A DNA stretch of 64,000 nucleotides, taken from Cherax quadricarinatus. Taxonomy: Eukaryota; Arthropoda; Malacostraca; Decapoda; Parastacidae. The notes beneath the pieces are model-generated. The model had not been told where the DNA came from and did not search any database. It saw only the letters and a list, made by a program, of their open reading frames with translations. The DNA lies in NCBI RefSeq assembly GCF_038502225.1, contig NW_027196961.1:1-64000 (forward strand), read 5' to 3'. Of the stretch, positions 22,564 to 33,149 are shown piece after piece (positions within the stretch are counted from its first letter, which is position 1; each line of letters opens with the position of its first letter). A program made the translations under genes and the position numbers.

Positions 22564-22633
22564 GACTTTGTAAATGGTGCAAGTCGGGTTATTTGTGTAT
22601 TGTTCCAGTCGCGGTATTGTGCCTTTTGTTCTT
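22564..22633 (+). repeat. Dispersed repeat family A, copy 2
   Basis: Matches 8613-8722 except for an internal gap of about 40 bp. It lies within the 356-bp intron between two M13 exons. Confidence 0.75.
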
Positions 22634-22735
22634 TAATGACTATTTTGCTCATTTATCATTGTATCACCGTGGCCTTTGTGGCAATTTTTTTAACTGTGCA
22701 ACAAATTCACGATTGTACACGTTTGGTTGAGTCAG

Positions 22736-22915
22736 CTGGACCAGCCAGAGCTGGGGTTGCCTGGACGAGAGTATTTCATCAACCCCGGTGACCAGCAGTA
22801 CAGAGAAGCCTACCTCAACCTGATGCTGACGGTCACCCAGATGCTGGGAGCCTCCGTCGACACAGCGCTCAGGGACATGTCTGATGTTCTCCACTTTGAG
22901 AAGCAGATCTCAAGG
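22736..22915 (+). CDS. M13 metallopeptidase, fourth recognised exon
   Basis: Starts LDQPELGLPGREYFINP, the conserved (I/L)DQ-x-x-LGLP-x-R-x-Y block that lies in the substrate-cleft region of the N-terminal domain. It continues through REAYLNLMLTVTQMLGAS and ends VLHFEKQISR, the conserved FE-x-x-(I/L)A-like helix. It is exactly 60 codons, phase 0 at both ends. The acceptor is GGTTGAGTCAG, which has a weak pyrimidine tract, and the donor is AGG|GTAAGT. It joins 22379 and 33063 without frame change. Confidence 0.95.
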
Positions 22916-22947
22916 GTAAGTGTTGTATTGTTGTTTTGGCCCTGAAG
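22916..22947 (+). other. Intron start before the 52-bp array
   Basis: A consensus GTAAGT donor and about 25 bp of unique sequence. Confidence 0.6.
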
Positions 22948-24930
22948 GGTGAGTAGCAGTGTCATTTATCCTGTGTGGGTGACATACTACCATTAAGGCA
23001 GTACTTGGCAGTGTCATTTATCCTGTGTGGGTGACATGCTACCATTAAGGCAGTACTGAGCAGTGTCATTTATCCTGTGTGGGTGACATACTACCATTAA
23101 GGCAGTACTTGGCAGTGTCATTTATCCTGTGTGGGTGACATGCTACCATTAAGGCAGTACTTGGCAGTGTCATTTATCCTGTGTGGGTGACATACTACCA
23201 TTAAGGCAGTACTGGGCAGTGTCATTTATCCTGTGTGGGTGACATACTACCATTAAGGCAGTACTGGGCAGTGTCATTTATCCTGTGTGGGTGACATACT
23301 ACCATTAAGGCAGTACTGGGCAGTGTCATTTATCCTGTGTGGGTGACATACTACCATTAAGGCAGTACTGGGCAGTGTCATTTATCCTGTGTGGGTGACA
23401 TACTACCATTAAGGCAGTACTTGGCAGTGTCATTTATCCTGTGTGGGTGACATACTACCATTAAGGCAGTACTTGGCAGTGTCATTTATCCTGTGTGGGT
23501 GACATACTACCATTAAGGCAGTACTTGGCAGTGTCATTTATCCTGTGTGGGTGACATACTACCATTAAGGCAGTACTGGGCAGTGTCATTTATCCTGTGT
23601 GGGTGACATGCTACCATTAAGGCAGTACTGGGCAGTGTCATTTATCCTGTGTGGGTGACATACTACCATTAAGGCAGTACTTGGCAGTGTCATTTATCCT
23701 GTGTGGGTGACATGCTACCATTAAGGCAGTACTGAGCAGTGTCATTTATCCTGTGTGGGTGACATGCTACCATTAAGGCAGTACTGAGCAGTGTCATTTA
23801 TCCTGTGTGGGTGACATACTACCATTAAGGCAGTACTGAGCAGTGTCATTTATCCTGTGTGGGTGACATGCTACCATTAAGGCAGTACTGAGCAGTGTCA
23901 TTTATCCTGTGTGGGTGACATGCTACCATTAAGGCAGTACTGGGCAGTGTCATTTATCCTGTGTGGGTGACATACTACCATTAAGGCAGTACTGAGCAGT
24001 GTCATTATCCTGTGTTGGTGACCTACTACCATTAAGGCAGTACTTGGCAGTGTCATTTATCCTGTGTGGGTGACATACTACCATTAAGGCAGTACTGGGC
24101 AGTGTCATTTATCCTGTGTGGGTGACATACTACCATTAAGGCAGTACTGGGCAGTGTCATTTATCCTGTGTGGGTGACATACTACCATTAAGGCAGTACT
24201 TGGCAGTGTCATTTATCCTGTGTGGGTGACATACTACCATTAAGGCAGTACTTGGCAGTGTCATTTATCCTGTGTGGGTGACATACTACCATTAAGGCAG
24301 TACTTGGCAGTGTCATTTATCCTGTGTGGGTGACATACTACCATTAAGGCAGTACTTGGCAGTGTCATTTATCCTGTGTGGGTGACATACTACCATTAAG
24401 GCAGTACTGGGCAGTGTCATTTATCCTGTGTGGGTGACATGCTACCATTAAGGCAGTACTTGGCAGTGTCATTTATCCTGTGTGGGTGACATACTACCAT
24501 TAAGGCAGTACTTGGCAGTGTCATTTATCCTGTGTGGGTGACAAACTGCCATTAAGGCAGTACTGGGCAGTGTCATTTATCCTGTGTGGGTGACATACTA
24601 CCATTAAGGCAGTACTGGGCAGTGTCATTTATCCTGTGTGGGTGACATACTACCATTAAGGCAGTACTGGGCAGTGTCATTTATCCTGTGTGGGTGACAT
24701 ACTGCCATTAAGGCAGTACTTGGCAGTGTCATTTATCCTGTGTGGGTGACATACTACCATTAAGGCAGTACTTGGCAGTGTCATTTATCCTGTGTGGGTG
24801 ACATACTACCATTAAGGCAGTACTGGGCAGTGTCATTTATCCTGTGTGGGTGACATACTACCATTAAGGCAGTACTGGGCAGTGTCATTTATCCTGTGTG
24901 GGTGACATACTGCCATTAAGGCAGTACTGA
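22948..24930. repeat. 52-bp minisatellite, about 38 copies
   Basis: Highly regular tandem copies of a 52-bp unit containing GGCAGTGTCATTTATCCTGT, GTGGGTGACATACTACC and ATTAAGGCAGTACT. Variation is nearly confined to three sites: ACT(T/G)(G/A)GCAG and ACAT(A/G)CTACC. One deviant unit lies near 24001. Low divergence indicates recent expansion or active homogenisation. Confidence 0.97.
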
Positions 24931-25195
24931 GAATTGCTACTCATGGGGTGTTAGTCTCGTTACTCTTGCTGGTTCTTCACCTAGTAGTACATAAGTACCA
25001 GGGTGCTAGTCTTCACCTAGCAGTAAATAAGTACCAGGGAGCTAGTCTTCACCTAGCAGTAAATAAGTACCAGGGTGCTAGTCTTCACCTAGAAGTAAAT
25101 AGGTACCAGGGTGCTAGTCTTCACCTAGAAGTAAATAGGTACCAGGGTGCTAGTCTTCACCTAGCAGAAAACAGGTACTACGGTGTTAGTCTTCT
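24931..25195. repeat. 36-bp tandem repeat, about 6 copies
   Basis: Units of CTAGTCTTCACCTAGCAGTA and AATAAGTACCAGGGTG type. The incidental plus-strand frame through it is not regarded as coding. Confidence 0.9.
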
Positions 25196-25301
25196 CACAC
25201 CAGCTCACTAAGTTCATAAATCCAAGGGGCTGAGGCTACCATCCCTTCCCTTGGATCAGACCTCCCGTTTCAGTCTAACAAGTCTCTATATGACCCCATC
25301 A
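25196..25301. other. Unique intron spacer
   Basis: No feature recognised. Confidence 0.4.
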
Positions 25302-25372
<71 letters not shown>

Positions 25373-25400
25373 TATATATATTTATATATATATATATATA
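25302..25400. repeat. (AT)n microsatellite
   Basis: A TA repeat with a few breaks next to the poly(A) end (poly(T) on the plus strand) of the RTE-like element. Confidence 0.95.
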
Positions 25401-28165
25401 TTTTTTTTTTTCAACAAGTCGGCCGTCTCCCACCGAGGCAGGGTGACCCAAAAAGAAAGAAAATACTTTCATCATCATTCAACACTTTCACCACACTCAC
25501 ACATTATCACTGTTTTTGCAGAGGTGCTCAGAATACAACAGTTTAGAAGCATATACGTATAAAGATACACAACATATCCCTCCAAACTGCCAATATCCCA
25601 AACCCGTCCTTTAAAGTGCAGGCATTGTACTTCCCATTTCCAGGACTCAAGTCCGATTATATGAAAATAACCGGTTTCCCTGAATCCCTTCACTAAATAT
25701 TACCCTGCTCACACTCCAACAGATCGTCAGGTCCCAAGTATCATTCGTCTCCATGCACTCCTATCTAACACGCTCATGCACGATTGCTGGAAGTCCAAGC
25801 CCCTCGCCCACAAAACCTCCTTTACCCCCTCTTTCCAACCCTTTCGAGGACGACCCCTACCCCTCTTTCCTTCCCCTATAGATTTATATGCTTTCCATGT
25901 CATTCCACTTTGATCCATTCTCTCTAAATGACCAAACCAGCTCAACAACCCCTCTTCTGCCCTCTGACTAATACTTTTATTAACTCCACACCTTCTCCTA
26001 ATTTCCACACTCCGAATTTTCTGCATAATATTTACACCACACATTGCCCTTAGACAGGACATCTCCACTGCCTCCAACCGCCTCCTCGCTGCTGCATTTA
26101 CCACCCAAGCTTCACACCCATATAAGAGTGTTGGTACTATTATACTTTCATACATTCCCTTCTTTGCCTCCATAGATAACGTTTTTTGACTCCACATATA
26201 CCTCAACGCACCACTCACCTTTTTTCCCTCATCAATTCTATGATTAACCTCATCCTTCATAAACCCATCTGCCGACACGTCAACTCCCAAGTATCTGAAA
26301 ACATTCACTTCTTCCATACTCCTCCTCCCCAATTTGATATCCAATTTTTCTTTATCTAAATCATTTGATACCCTCATCACCTTACTCTTTTCTATGTTCA
26401 CTTTCAACTTTCTACCTTTACACACATTCTCAAACTCATCCACTAACCTTTGCAATTTTTCTTTAGAATCTCCTATAAGCACAGTATCATCAGCAAAAAG
26501 TAACTGTGTCAATTCCCATTTTGAATTTGATTCCCCATAATTTAATCCCACCCCTCTCCCGAACACCCTAGCATTTACTTCTTTTACAACCCCATCTATA
26601 AATATATTAAACAACCATGGTGACATTACACATCCCTGTCTAAGACCTACTTTTACCGGGAAGTATTCTCCCTCTCTTCTACACACCCTAACCTGAGCCT
26701 CACTATCCTCATAAAAGCTCTTTACAGCATTTAGTAACTTACCACCTATTCCATATACTTGCAACATCTGCCACATTGCTCCTCTATCCACTCTATCATA
26801 TACCTTTTCTAACTCCATAAATGCAATAAAAACTTCCCTACCTTTATCTAAATACTGTTCACATATATGCTTCAATGTAAACACTTGATCTACACATCCC
26901 CTACCCACTCTGAAGCCTCCCTGCTCATCCGCAATTCTACATTCTGTCTTACCTCTAATTCTTTCAATTATAACTCTACCATACACTTTTCCTGGTATAC
27001 TCAGTAAACTTATTCCTCTATAATTTTTACAATCTCTTTTGTCCCCTTTCCCTTTATATAAAGGGACTATACATGCTCTCCGCCAATCCCTAGGTACCTT
27101 CCCCTCTTTCATACATTTATTAAACAAAAGTACCAACCACTCCAACACTATATCCCCCCTTGCTTTTAACATTTCTGTCATGATCCCATCAGTTCCAGCT
27201 GCTTTACCCCCTTTCATTCTACGTAATGCCTCACGTACCTCCACCACACTTACATTCTGCTCTTCTTCACTCCTAAAAGATGGTATACCTCCCTGGCCAG
27301 TGCATGAAATTACCGCCTCCCTTTCTTCCTCAACATTTAAAAGTTCCTCAAAATATTCTCGCCATCTCCCCAATACCTCCATCTCCCCATCTACTAACTC
27401 CCCTACTCTGTTTTTAACGGACAAATCCATACTTTCCCTAGGCTTTCTTAACATGTTTAACTCCAATTTTTTTTCTTATTTCCATTAAAATTTCTTGACA
27501 GTGTCTCTCCCACTCTTTCATCTGCTCTCCTTTTGCACTCTCTCACCACTCTCTTCACCTTTCTTTTACTCTCCATATACTCTGCTCTTCTTATAACACT
27601 TCTGCTTTGTAAAAACCTCTCATAAGCTAACTTTTTCTCTTTTATCACACCCTTTACTTCATCATTCCACCAATCACTCCTCTTTCCTCCTGCCCCCACC
27701 CTCCTATAACCACAAACTTCTGCCCCACATTCTAATACTGCATTTTTAAAACTATTCCAACCCTCTTCAACCCCCCCACTACTCATCTTTGCACCAGCCC
27801 ACCTTTCTGCCAATAGTCGCTTATATCTCGCCCGAACTTCCTCCTCCCTTAGTTTATACACTTTCACCTCCCTCTTACTTGTTGTTGCCACCTTCCTCTT
27901 TTCCCATCTACCTCTTACTCTAACTGTAGCTACAACTAAATAATGATCCGATATATCAGTTGCCCCTCTATAAACATGTACATCCTGGAGACTACCCATC
28001 AACCTTTTATCCACTAATACATAATCAAATAAACTACTTTCATTACGTGCTACATCATACCTTGTATATTTATTTATCCTCTTTTTCATAAAATATGTAT
28101 TACTTATTACCAAATCTCTTTCTACACATAGCTCAATTAAAGGCTCCCCATTTTCATTTACCCCT
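25401..28165 (-). mobile_element. RTE-like non-LTR retrotransposon, 5'-truncated, frameshifted
   Basis: Read on the minus strand, 28165 to about 27470 encodes the C-terminal half of an apurinic-type endonuclease (SSLFDYVLVDKRL, then ISDHYLVVATV with the S-D-H motif) and a basic linker. From 27466 to 25727 comes the RT: PLYKGKGDKRDCKNYRGISL, DEQGGFRVGRGCVDQVFTL, AFMELEKVYDRVDR, GLRQGCVMSPWLFNIF and LLFADDTVLIGD, then SCLRAMCGV and GRGRPRKGW near the end. The two frames are offset by one shift at an A-rich run (AAGAAAAAAAATTGG on the minus strand, about 27465-27480). The usual D is changed to E in MELEKVYD (MDLEKAYD elsewhere in the class), another sign of decay. A 3' UTR of about 325 bp ends in poly(A). 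Confidence 0.88.
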
Positions 28166-29258
28166 GGCAAGAGGCGTGGAGTTAAAAGATAAAGAATCAC
28201 ACACAAAGTGGGAGTTGTCACAGCTGCTCTTTGCTGATGACACTGTGCTCTTGGGAGATTCTGAAGAGAAGTTGCAGAGATTGGTGGATGAATTTGGTAG
28301 GGTGTGCAAAAGAAGAAAATTAAAGGTGAATACTGGAAAGAGTAAGGTTATGAGGATAACAAAAAGATTAGGTGATGAAAGATTGAATATCAGATTGGAG
28401 GGAGAGAGTATGGAGGAGGTGAATGTATTCAGATATTTGGGAGTGGACGTGTCAGCGGATGGGTCTATGAAAGATGAGGTGAATCATAGAATTGATGAGG
28501 GAAAAAGAGTGAGTGGTGCACTTAGGAGTCTGTGGAGACAAAGAACTTTGTCCTTGGAGGCAAAGAGGGGAATGTATGAGAGTATAGTTTTACCAACGCT
28601 CTTATATGGGTGTGAAGCTTGGGTGATGAATGTTGCAGCGAGGAGAAGGCTGGAGGCAGTGGAGATGTCATGTCTGAGGGCAATGTGTGGTGTGAATATA
28701 ATGCAGAGAATTCGTAGTTTGGAAGTTAGGAGGAGGTGCGGGATTACCAAAACTGTTGTCCAGAGGGCTGAGGAAGGGTTGTTGAGGTGGTTCGGACATG
28801 TAGAGAGAATGGAGCGAAACAGAATGACTTCAAGAGTGTATCAGTCTGTAGTGGAAGGAAGGCGGGGTAGGGGTCGGCCTAGGAAAGGTTGGAGGGAGGG
28901 GGTAAAGGAGGTTTTGTGTGCGAGGGGCTTGGACTTCCAGCAGGCATGCATGAGCGTGTTTGATAGGAGTGAATCGAGACAAATGGTTTTTAATACTTGA
29001 CGTGCTGTTGGAGTGTGAGCAAAGTAACATTTATGAAGGGATTCAGGGAAACCGGCAGGCCGGACTTGAGTCCTGGAGATGGGAAGTACAGTGCCTGCAC
29101 TCTGAAGGAGGGGTGTTAATGTTGCAGTTTAAAAACTGTAGTGTAAAGCACCCTTCTGGCAAGACAGTGATGGAGTGAATGATGGTGAAAGTTTTTCTTT
29201 TTCGGGCCACCCTGCCTTGGTGGGAATCGGCCAGTGTGATAATAAAAAAAAAAAATAT
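28166..29258 (+). mobile_element. RTE-like retrotransposon, second copy, strongly 5'-truncated, opposite strand
   Basis: An open frame to 29000 begins just before the RT catalytic block (KWELSQLLFADDTVLLGD) and reads to the natural end (RGRGRPRKGWREGVKEVL, FDRSESRQM). The 3' UTR (TTGAGTCCTGGAGATGGGAA, GGGCCACCCTGCC) is homologous to the minus-strand copy's UTR and ends in poly(A). Protein differences from the first copy (for example EGESMEEVN against GRRSMEEVN) show they are separate, diverged insertions. The pair is head to head. Confidence 0.9.
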
Positions 29259-29261
29259 ATA

Positions 29262-30249
29262 CAGTGGACCCCCGCATAGCGAACTTAATCCGTGCAAGAG
29301 GGCTGGTCGTTATGCGAAATGTTCGCTATGCGAATTAATTTTCCCCATAAGAAATAATGGAAATAAAATTAATCCGTGCAAGACACCCAAAAGTATGAAA
29401 AAAAAATTTTTTTACCACAAAAAAATTTTAATTTTAGTACACACAAACTGAAAAAGGCATGCACAATTACATGACACTTACTTTTATTGAAGATCTGGTG
29501 ATGATTGATGGGATGGGAGGAGGGGAGAGCATTATCTTCTTACTGTTTAGAAGGGGAATCCCCTTCCATTAGGACTTGAGGTAGCAAGTCCTTTTCTGGG
29601 GTTACTTCCCTTCTTCTTTTAATGCCACTAGGACCAGCTTGAGAGTCACTGGACCTCTGTCGCACAACAAATCTGTCCATAGAGCTCTGTACCTCCCGTT
29701 CTTCAAGACTTTCCTAAAATGGGCCATAACATTGTCATTGAAATAGTCACCAGCACGGCTTGCAACAGCTGTGTCAGGGTGATTTTCATCCATAAAGGTT
29801 TGCAGTTCAACCCACTGTGCACACATTTCCTTAATTTTTGAAGTAGGCACAATGGATTCCACAACTGGCATAGGCTTCTCAATGTTAGCCCCAAACCCTT
29901 CAAAATCTTTCTTAATTTCCATACTAATTCTCACCCTTTTTACCACAGGGTTGGCACTAGAAGCTTTCTTGGGGCCCATGGTCACTTATTTTCCAGAAAC
30001 AGCACCGAAAACACTGTAATAATACGAAATATTCCGAGTGTATGCTTGAATGTTACCGCGGAGGCTAGCTGGTAAACAATGGGACGGGCGGCACATGTGA
30101 GGCTGGCTGAGGGCCCACATTGGACGCGTCTCGGAGGAAGTTCGCTGAGCGGGTTTTTGTCTACTATGCGGGGCAAAATTTCAGCGAACAAAGCGTTCGC
30201 TATGCGGATTGTTCGCTATGCAAGGCGTTCGCTATGCGGGGGTCCACTG
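29262..30249 (-). mobile_element. Internally deleted Tigger/pogo-type DNA transposon (988 bp)
   Basis: The element has perfect 23-bp terminal inverted repeats (CAGTGGACCCCCGCATAGCG plus AAC) at 29262-29284 and 30227-30249. It is flanked by TA on both sides, the target duplication of Tc1/mariner/pogo elements. Several subterminal TTCGCTATGCG copies occur at both ends. The minus-strand frame 29985-29602 (127 codons) starts MGPKKASSANPVVKRVRISM, as in Tigger-like transposase N-termini. It then jumps to a C-terminal-type segment with IKEMCAQWVELQ and YFNDNVMAHFRK. The DNA-binding core and the DDE catalytic domain are missing, so the element is non-autonomous. Confidence 0.88.
29602..29985 (-). 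pseudogene. Tigger-like transposase with its centre deleted
   Basis: A 127-codon frame joining about 24 N-terminal residues (MTMGPKKASS, KRVRISMEIKK) to the far C-terminal tail of a CENP-B/Tigger family transposase. No helix-turn-helix or DDE triad is left, so it cannot be an active transposase. Whether it is translated is unknown. Confidence 0.7.
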
Positions 30250-30398
<149 letters not shown>

Positions 30399-32191
30399 TA
30401 CTCACCTAATTGTACTCACCTAATTGTGGTTGCAGGGGTCGAGACTCAGCTCCTGGCCCCGCCTCTTCACTGATCGCTACTGGATCCTCTCTCTCTCTGC
30501 TTCCTGAGCTTTGTCATACCTCTTCTTAAAACTATGTATGGTTCCTGCCTCCACTACTTCACTTGCTAGGCTATTCCATTTGCTGACAACTCTATGACTG
30601 AAGAAATACTTCCTAACGTCCCTGTGACTCGTCTGAGTCTTCAGCTTCCAGTTGTGACCCCTTGTCCCTGTGTCCCCTCTCTGGAACATCCTATCTCTGT
30701 CCACCTTGTCTATTCCCCGCAGTATCTTGTATGTCGTTATCATGTCTCCCCTGACCCTTCTGTCCTCCAGTGTCGTCAGTCCGATTTCCCTTAACCTTTC
30801 CTCGTACGACATTCCCTTGAGCTCTGGGACTAGCCTTGTTGCAAACCTTTGTACTTTCTCTAACTTCTTGACGTGCTTGACCAGGTGTGGGTTCCAGACT
30901 GGTGCTGCATACTCCAGTATGGGTCTAACATACACAGTGTACAGTGTCTTGAACGATTCCTTATTAAGGTATCGGAACGCTATTCTCAGGTTTGCCAGGC
31001 GCCCGTATGCTGCAGCGGTTATTTGGTTGATGTGTGCCTCCGGTGATGTGCTCGGTGTTATGGTCACCCCAAGGTCTTTCTCCCTGAGTGAGGTCTGTAG
31101 TCTTTGTCCACCTAGCCTATATTCTGTCTGCGGTCTTCTTTGCCCCTCCCCAATCTTCATGACTTTGCATTTGGCTGGATTGAATTCGAGGAGCCAGTTA
31201 CTGGACCACATGTCCAGCCTCTCCAGGTCTCTTTGCAGTCCTGCCTCATCCTCGTCCGATTTAATTCTTCTCATCAACTTCACGTCATCTGCGAACAGGG
31301 ACACTTCAGAGTCTATTCCTTCCATCATGTCGTTCACATATATCAAAAATAGCACTGGTCCTAGAACTGACCCCTGTGGGACCCCGCTCGTAACAGGCGC
31401 CCACTGTGATACCTCTTCACGTACCATGACTCGTTGCTGCCTCCCTGTCAGGTATTCCCTTATCCATTGCAGTGCCCTTCCTTTTACGTGTGCCTGATCC
31501 TCCAGCTTCTGCACTAATCTCTTGTGGGGAACTGTGTCAAAGGCCTTCCTGCAGTCTAGGAAAACGCAATCTACCCAACCCTCTCTCTCGTGTCTTACTT
31601 CTGTTACCTTGTCATAAAACTCCAGGAGGTTTGTGATACAAGATTTGCCTTCCATGAACCCATGCTGGTTTTCATTTATAATCTTGTTCCTTTCCAAGTG
31701 TTCGACCACTCTCCTCCTGATAATCTTCTCCATGACTTTGCACACAATACATGTCAGTGACACAGGTCTGTAGTTTAGTGCCTCGTTTCTGTTTCCTTTC
31801 TTAAATATAGGGACTACATTAGCTGTCTTCCATTTCTCAGGTAGTTGCCCAGTTTCAAGGGATGTGTTGAAGATTGTGGTTAGAGGCACACACAGCATCT
31901 CTGCTCCTTCTCTAAGGACCCATGGGGAGATGTTGTCCGGTCCCATCGCCTTTGAGGTGTCAAGGTCACTTAAGAGCTTCTTCACCTCCTCCTCAGTTGT
32001 TCGTATGTCATCCAACACTTGTTGGTATATTCCCTCTTGATGTTCCCTTCTGTGCTGTCTTCCCACAGCCCTTCCTGTCTCTACTGTAAAAACTTCCTTA
32101 AATCTCCTGTTCAGCTCCTCACATACCTCCTGATCATTTCTTGTGAGTTCTCCACCTTCTGTCCTTAATCTGATCACCTGGTCTTTGACTG

Positions 32192-32192
<1 letters not shown>
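30399..32192 (-). mobile_element. CR1/L2-like non-LTR retrotransposon, 5'-truncated with long intact RT frame
   Basis: The minus-strand frame from about 32190 to 30477 covers the RT region. In order it shows KWKTANVVPIFKKGNRNEAL, NYRPVSLTCIVCKVME, INENQHGFMEGKSCITNLLE, LDCRKAFDTVPHKRL, SGVPQGSVLGPVLFLIYVND, SLFADDVKLM, LEYAAPVWNPH, and the DRRVRGDM, TRGHNWKL and FFSHRVV C-terminus. No stop or frameshift is present in about 570 codons, so this copy is younger than those at 13 kb. Endonuclease and ORF1 are absent. The 3' tail is two 14-bp CAATTAGGTGAGTA-type repeats and then (AC)n. Same family as 15703-16695. Confidence 0.9.
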
Positions 32193-32268
<76 letters not shown>

Positions 32269-32290
32269 TGTGTGTGTGTGTGTGTGTGTG
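32193..32290. repeat. (GT)n microsatellite at the LINE 5' truncation
   Basis: About 49 GT repeats with one TCTG break near 32267, joined directly to the truncated LINE. Confidence 0.96.
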
Positions 32291-33062
<772 letters not shown>

Positions 33063-33149
33063 ATACTGACGGCAGCAGAGGAGAGAAGGAACCTGTCAGC
33101 GGTACATCGGCGCCTCACTCTGCAGCAGCTAGCTACACAGGTACCAGAG
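33063..33149 (+). CDS. M13 metallopeptidase, fifth recognised exon
   Basis: Encodes ILTAAEERRNLSAVHRRLTL, then QQLATQVPE, in 29 codons. It continues FEKQISR from 22915 in phase 0 and fits the M13 pattern of a helix ending (A-x-I-x-x-P-x-x-x-R) followed by a Y/H-x-x-x-x-x-x-L segment. One N-glycosylation site (NLS) is present. The donor is CCAGAG|GTGAGT after 33149, also phase 0. The 3' end of this exon (GTACCAGAG plus GTGAGTCAGCC) looks like the seed of the 38-bp array that fills the next intron. The exons encoding the zinc site are outside the window. Confidence 0.85.

Noticed and set aside
26334..28750. Plus- and minus-strand frames antisense to the RTE and CR1 reverse transcriptases (for example 27039-27488, 30670-31497, 45359-45733)
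   Set aside because: Shadows of the RT and ORF1 frames on the opposite strand, with no own motifs.
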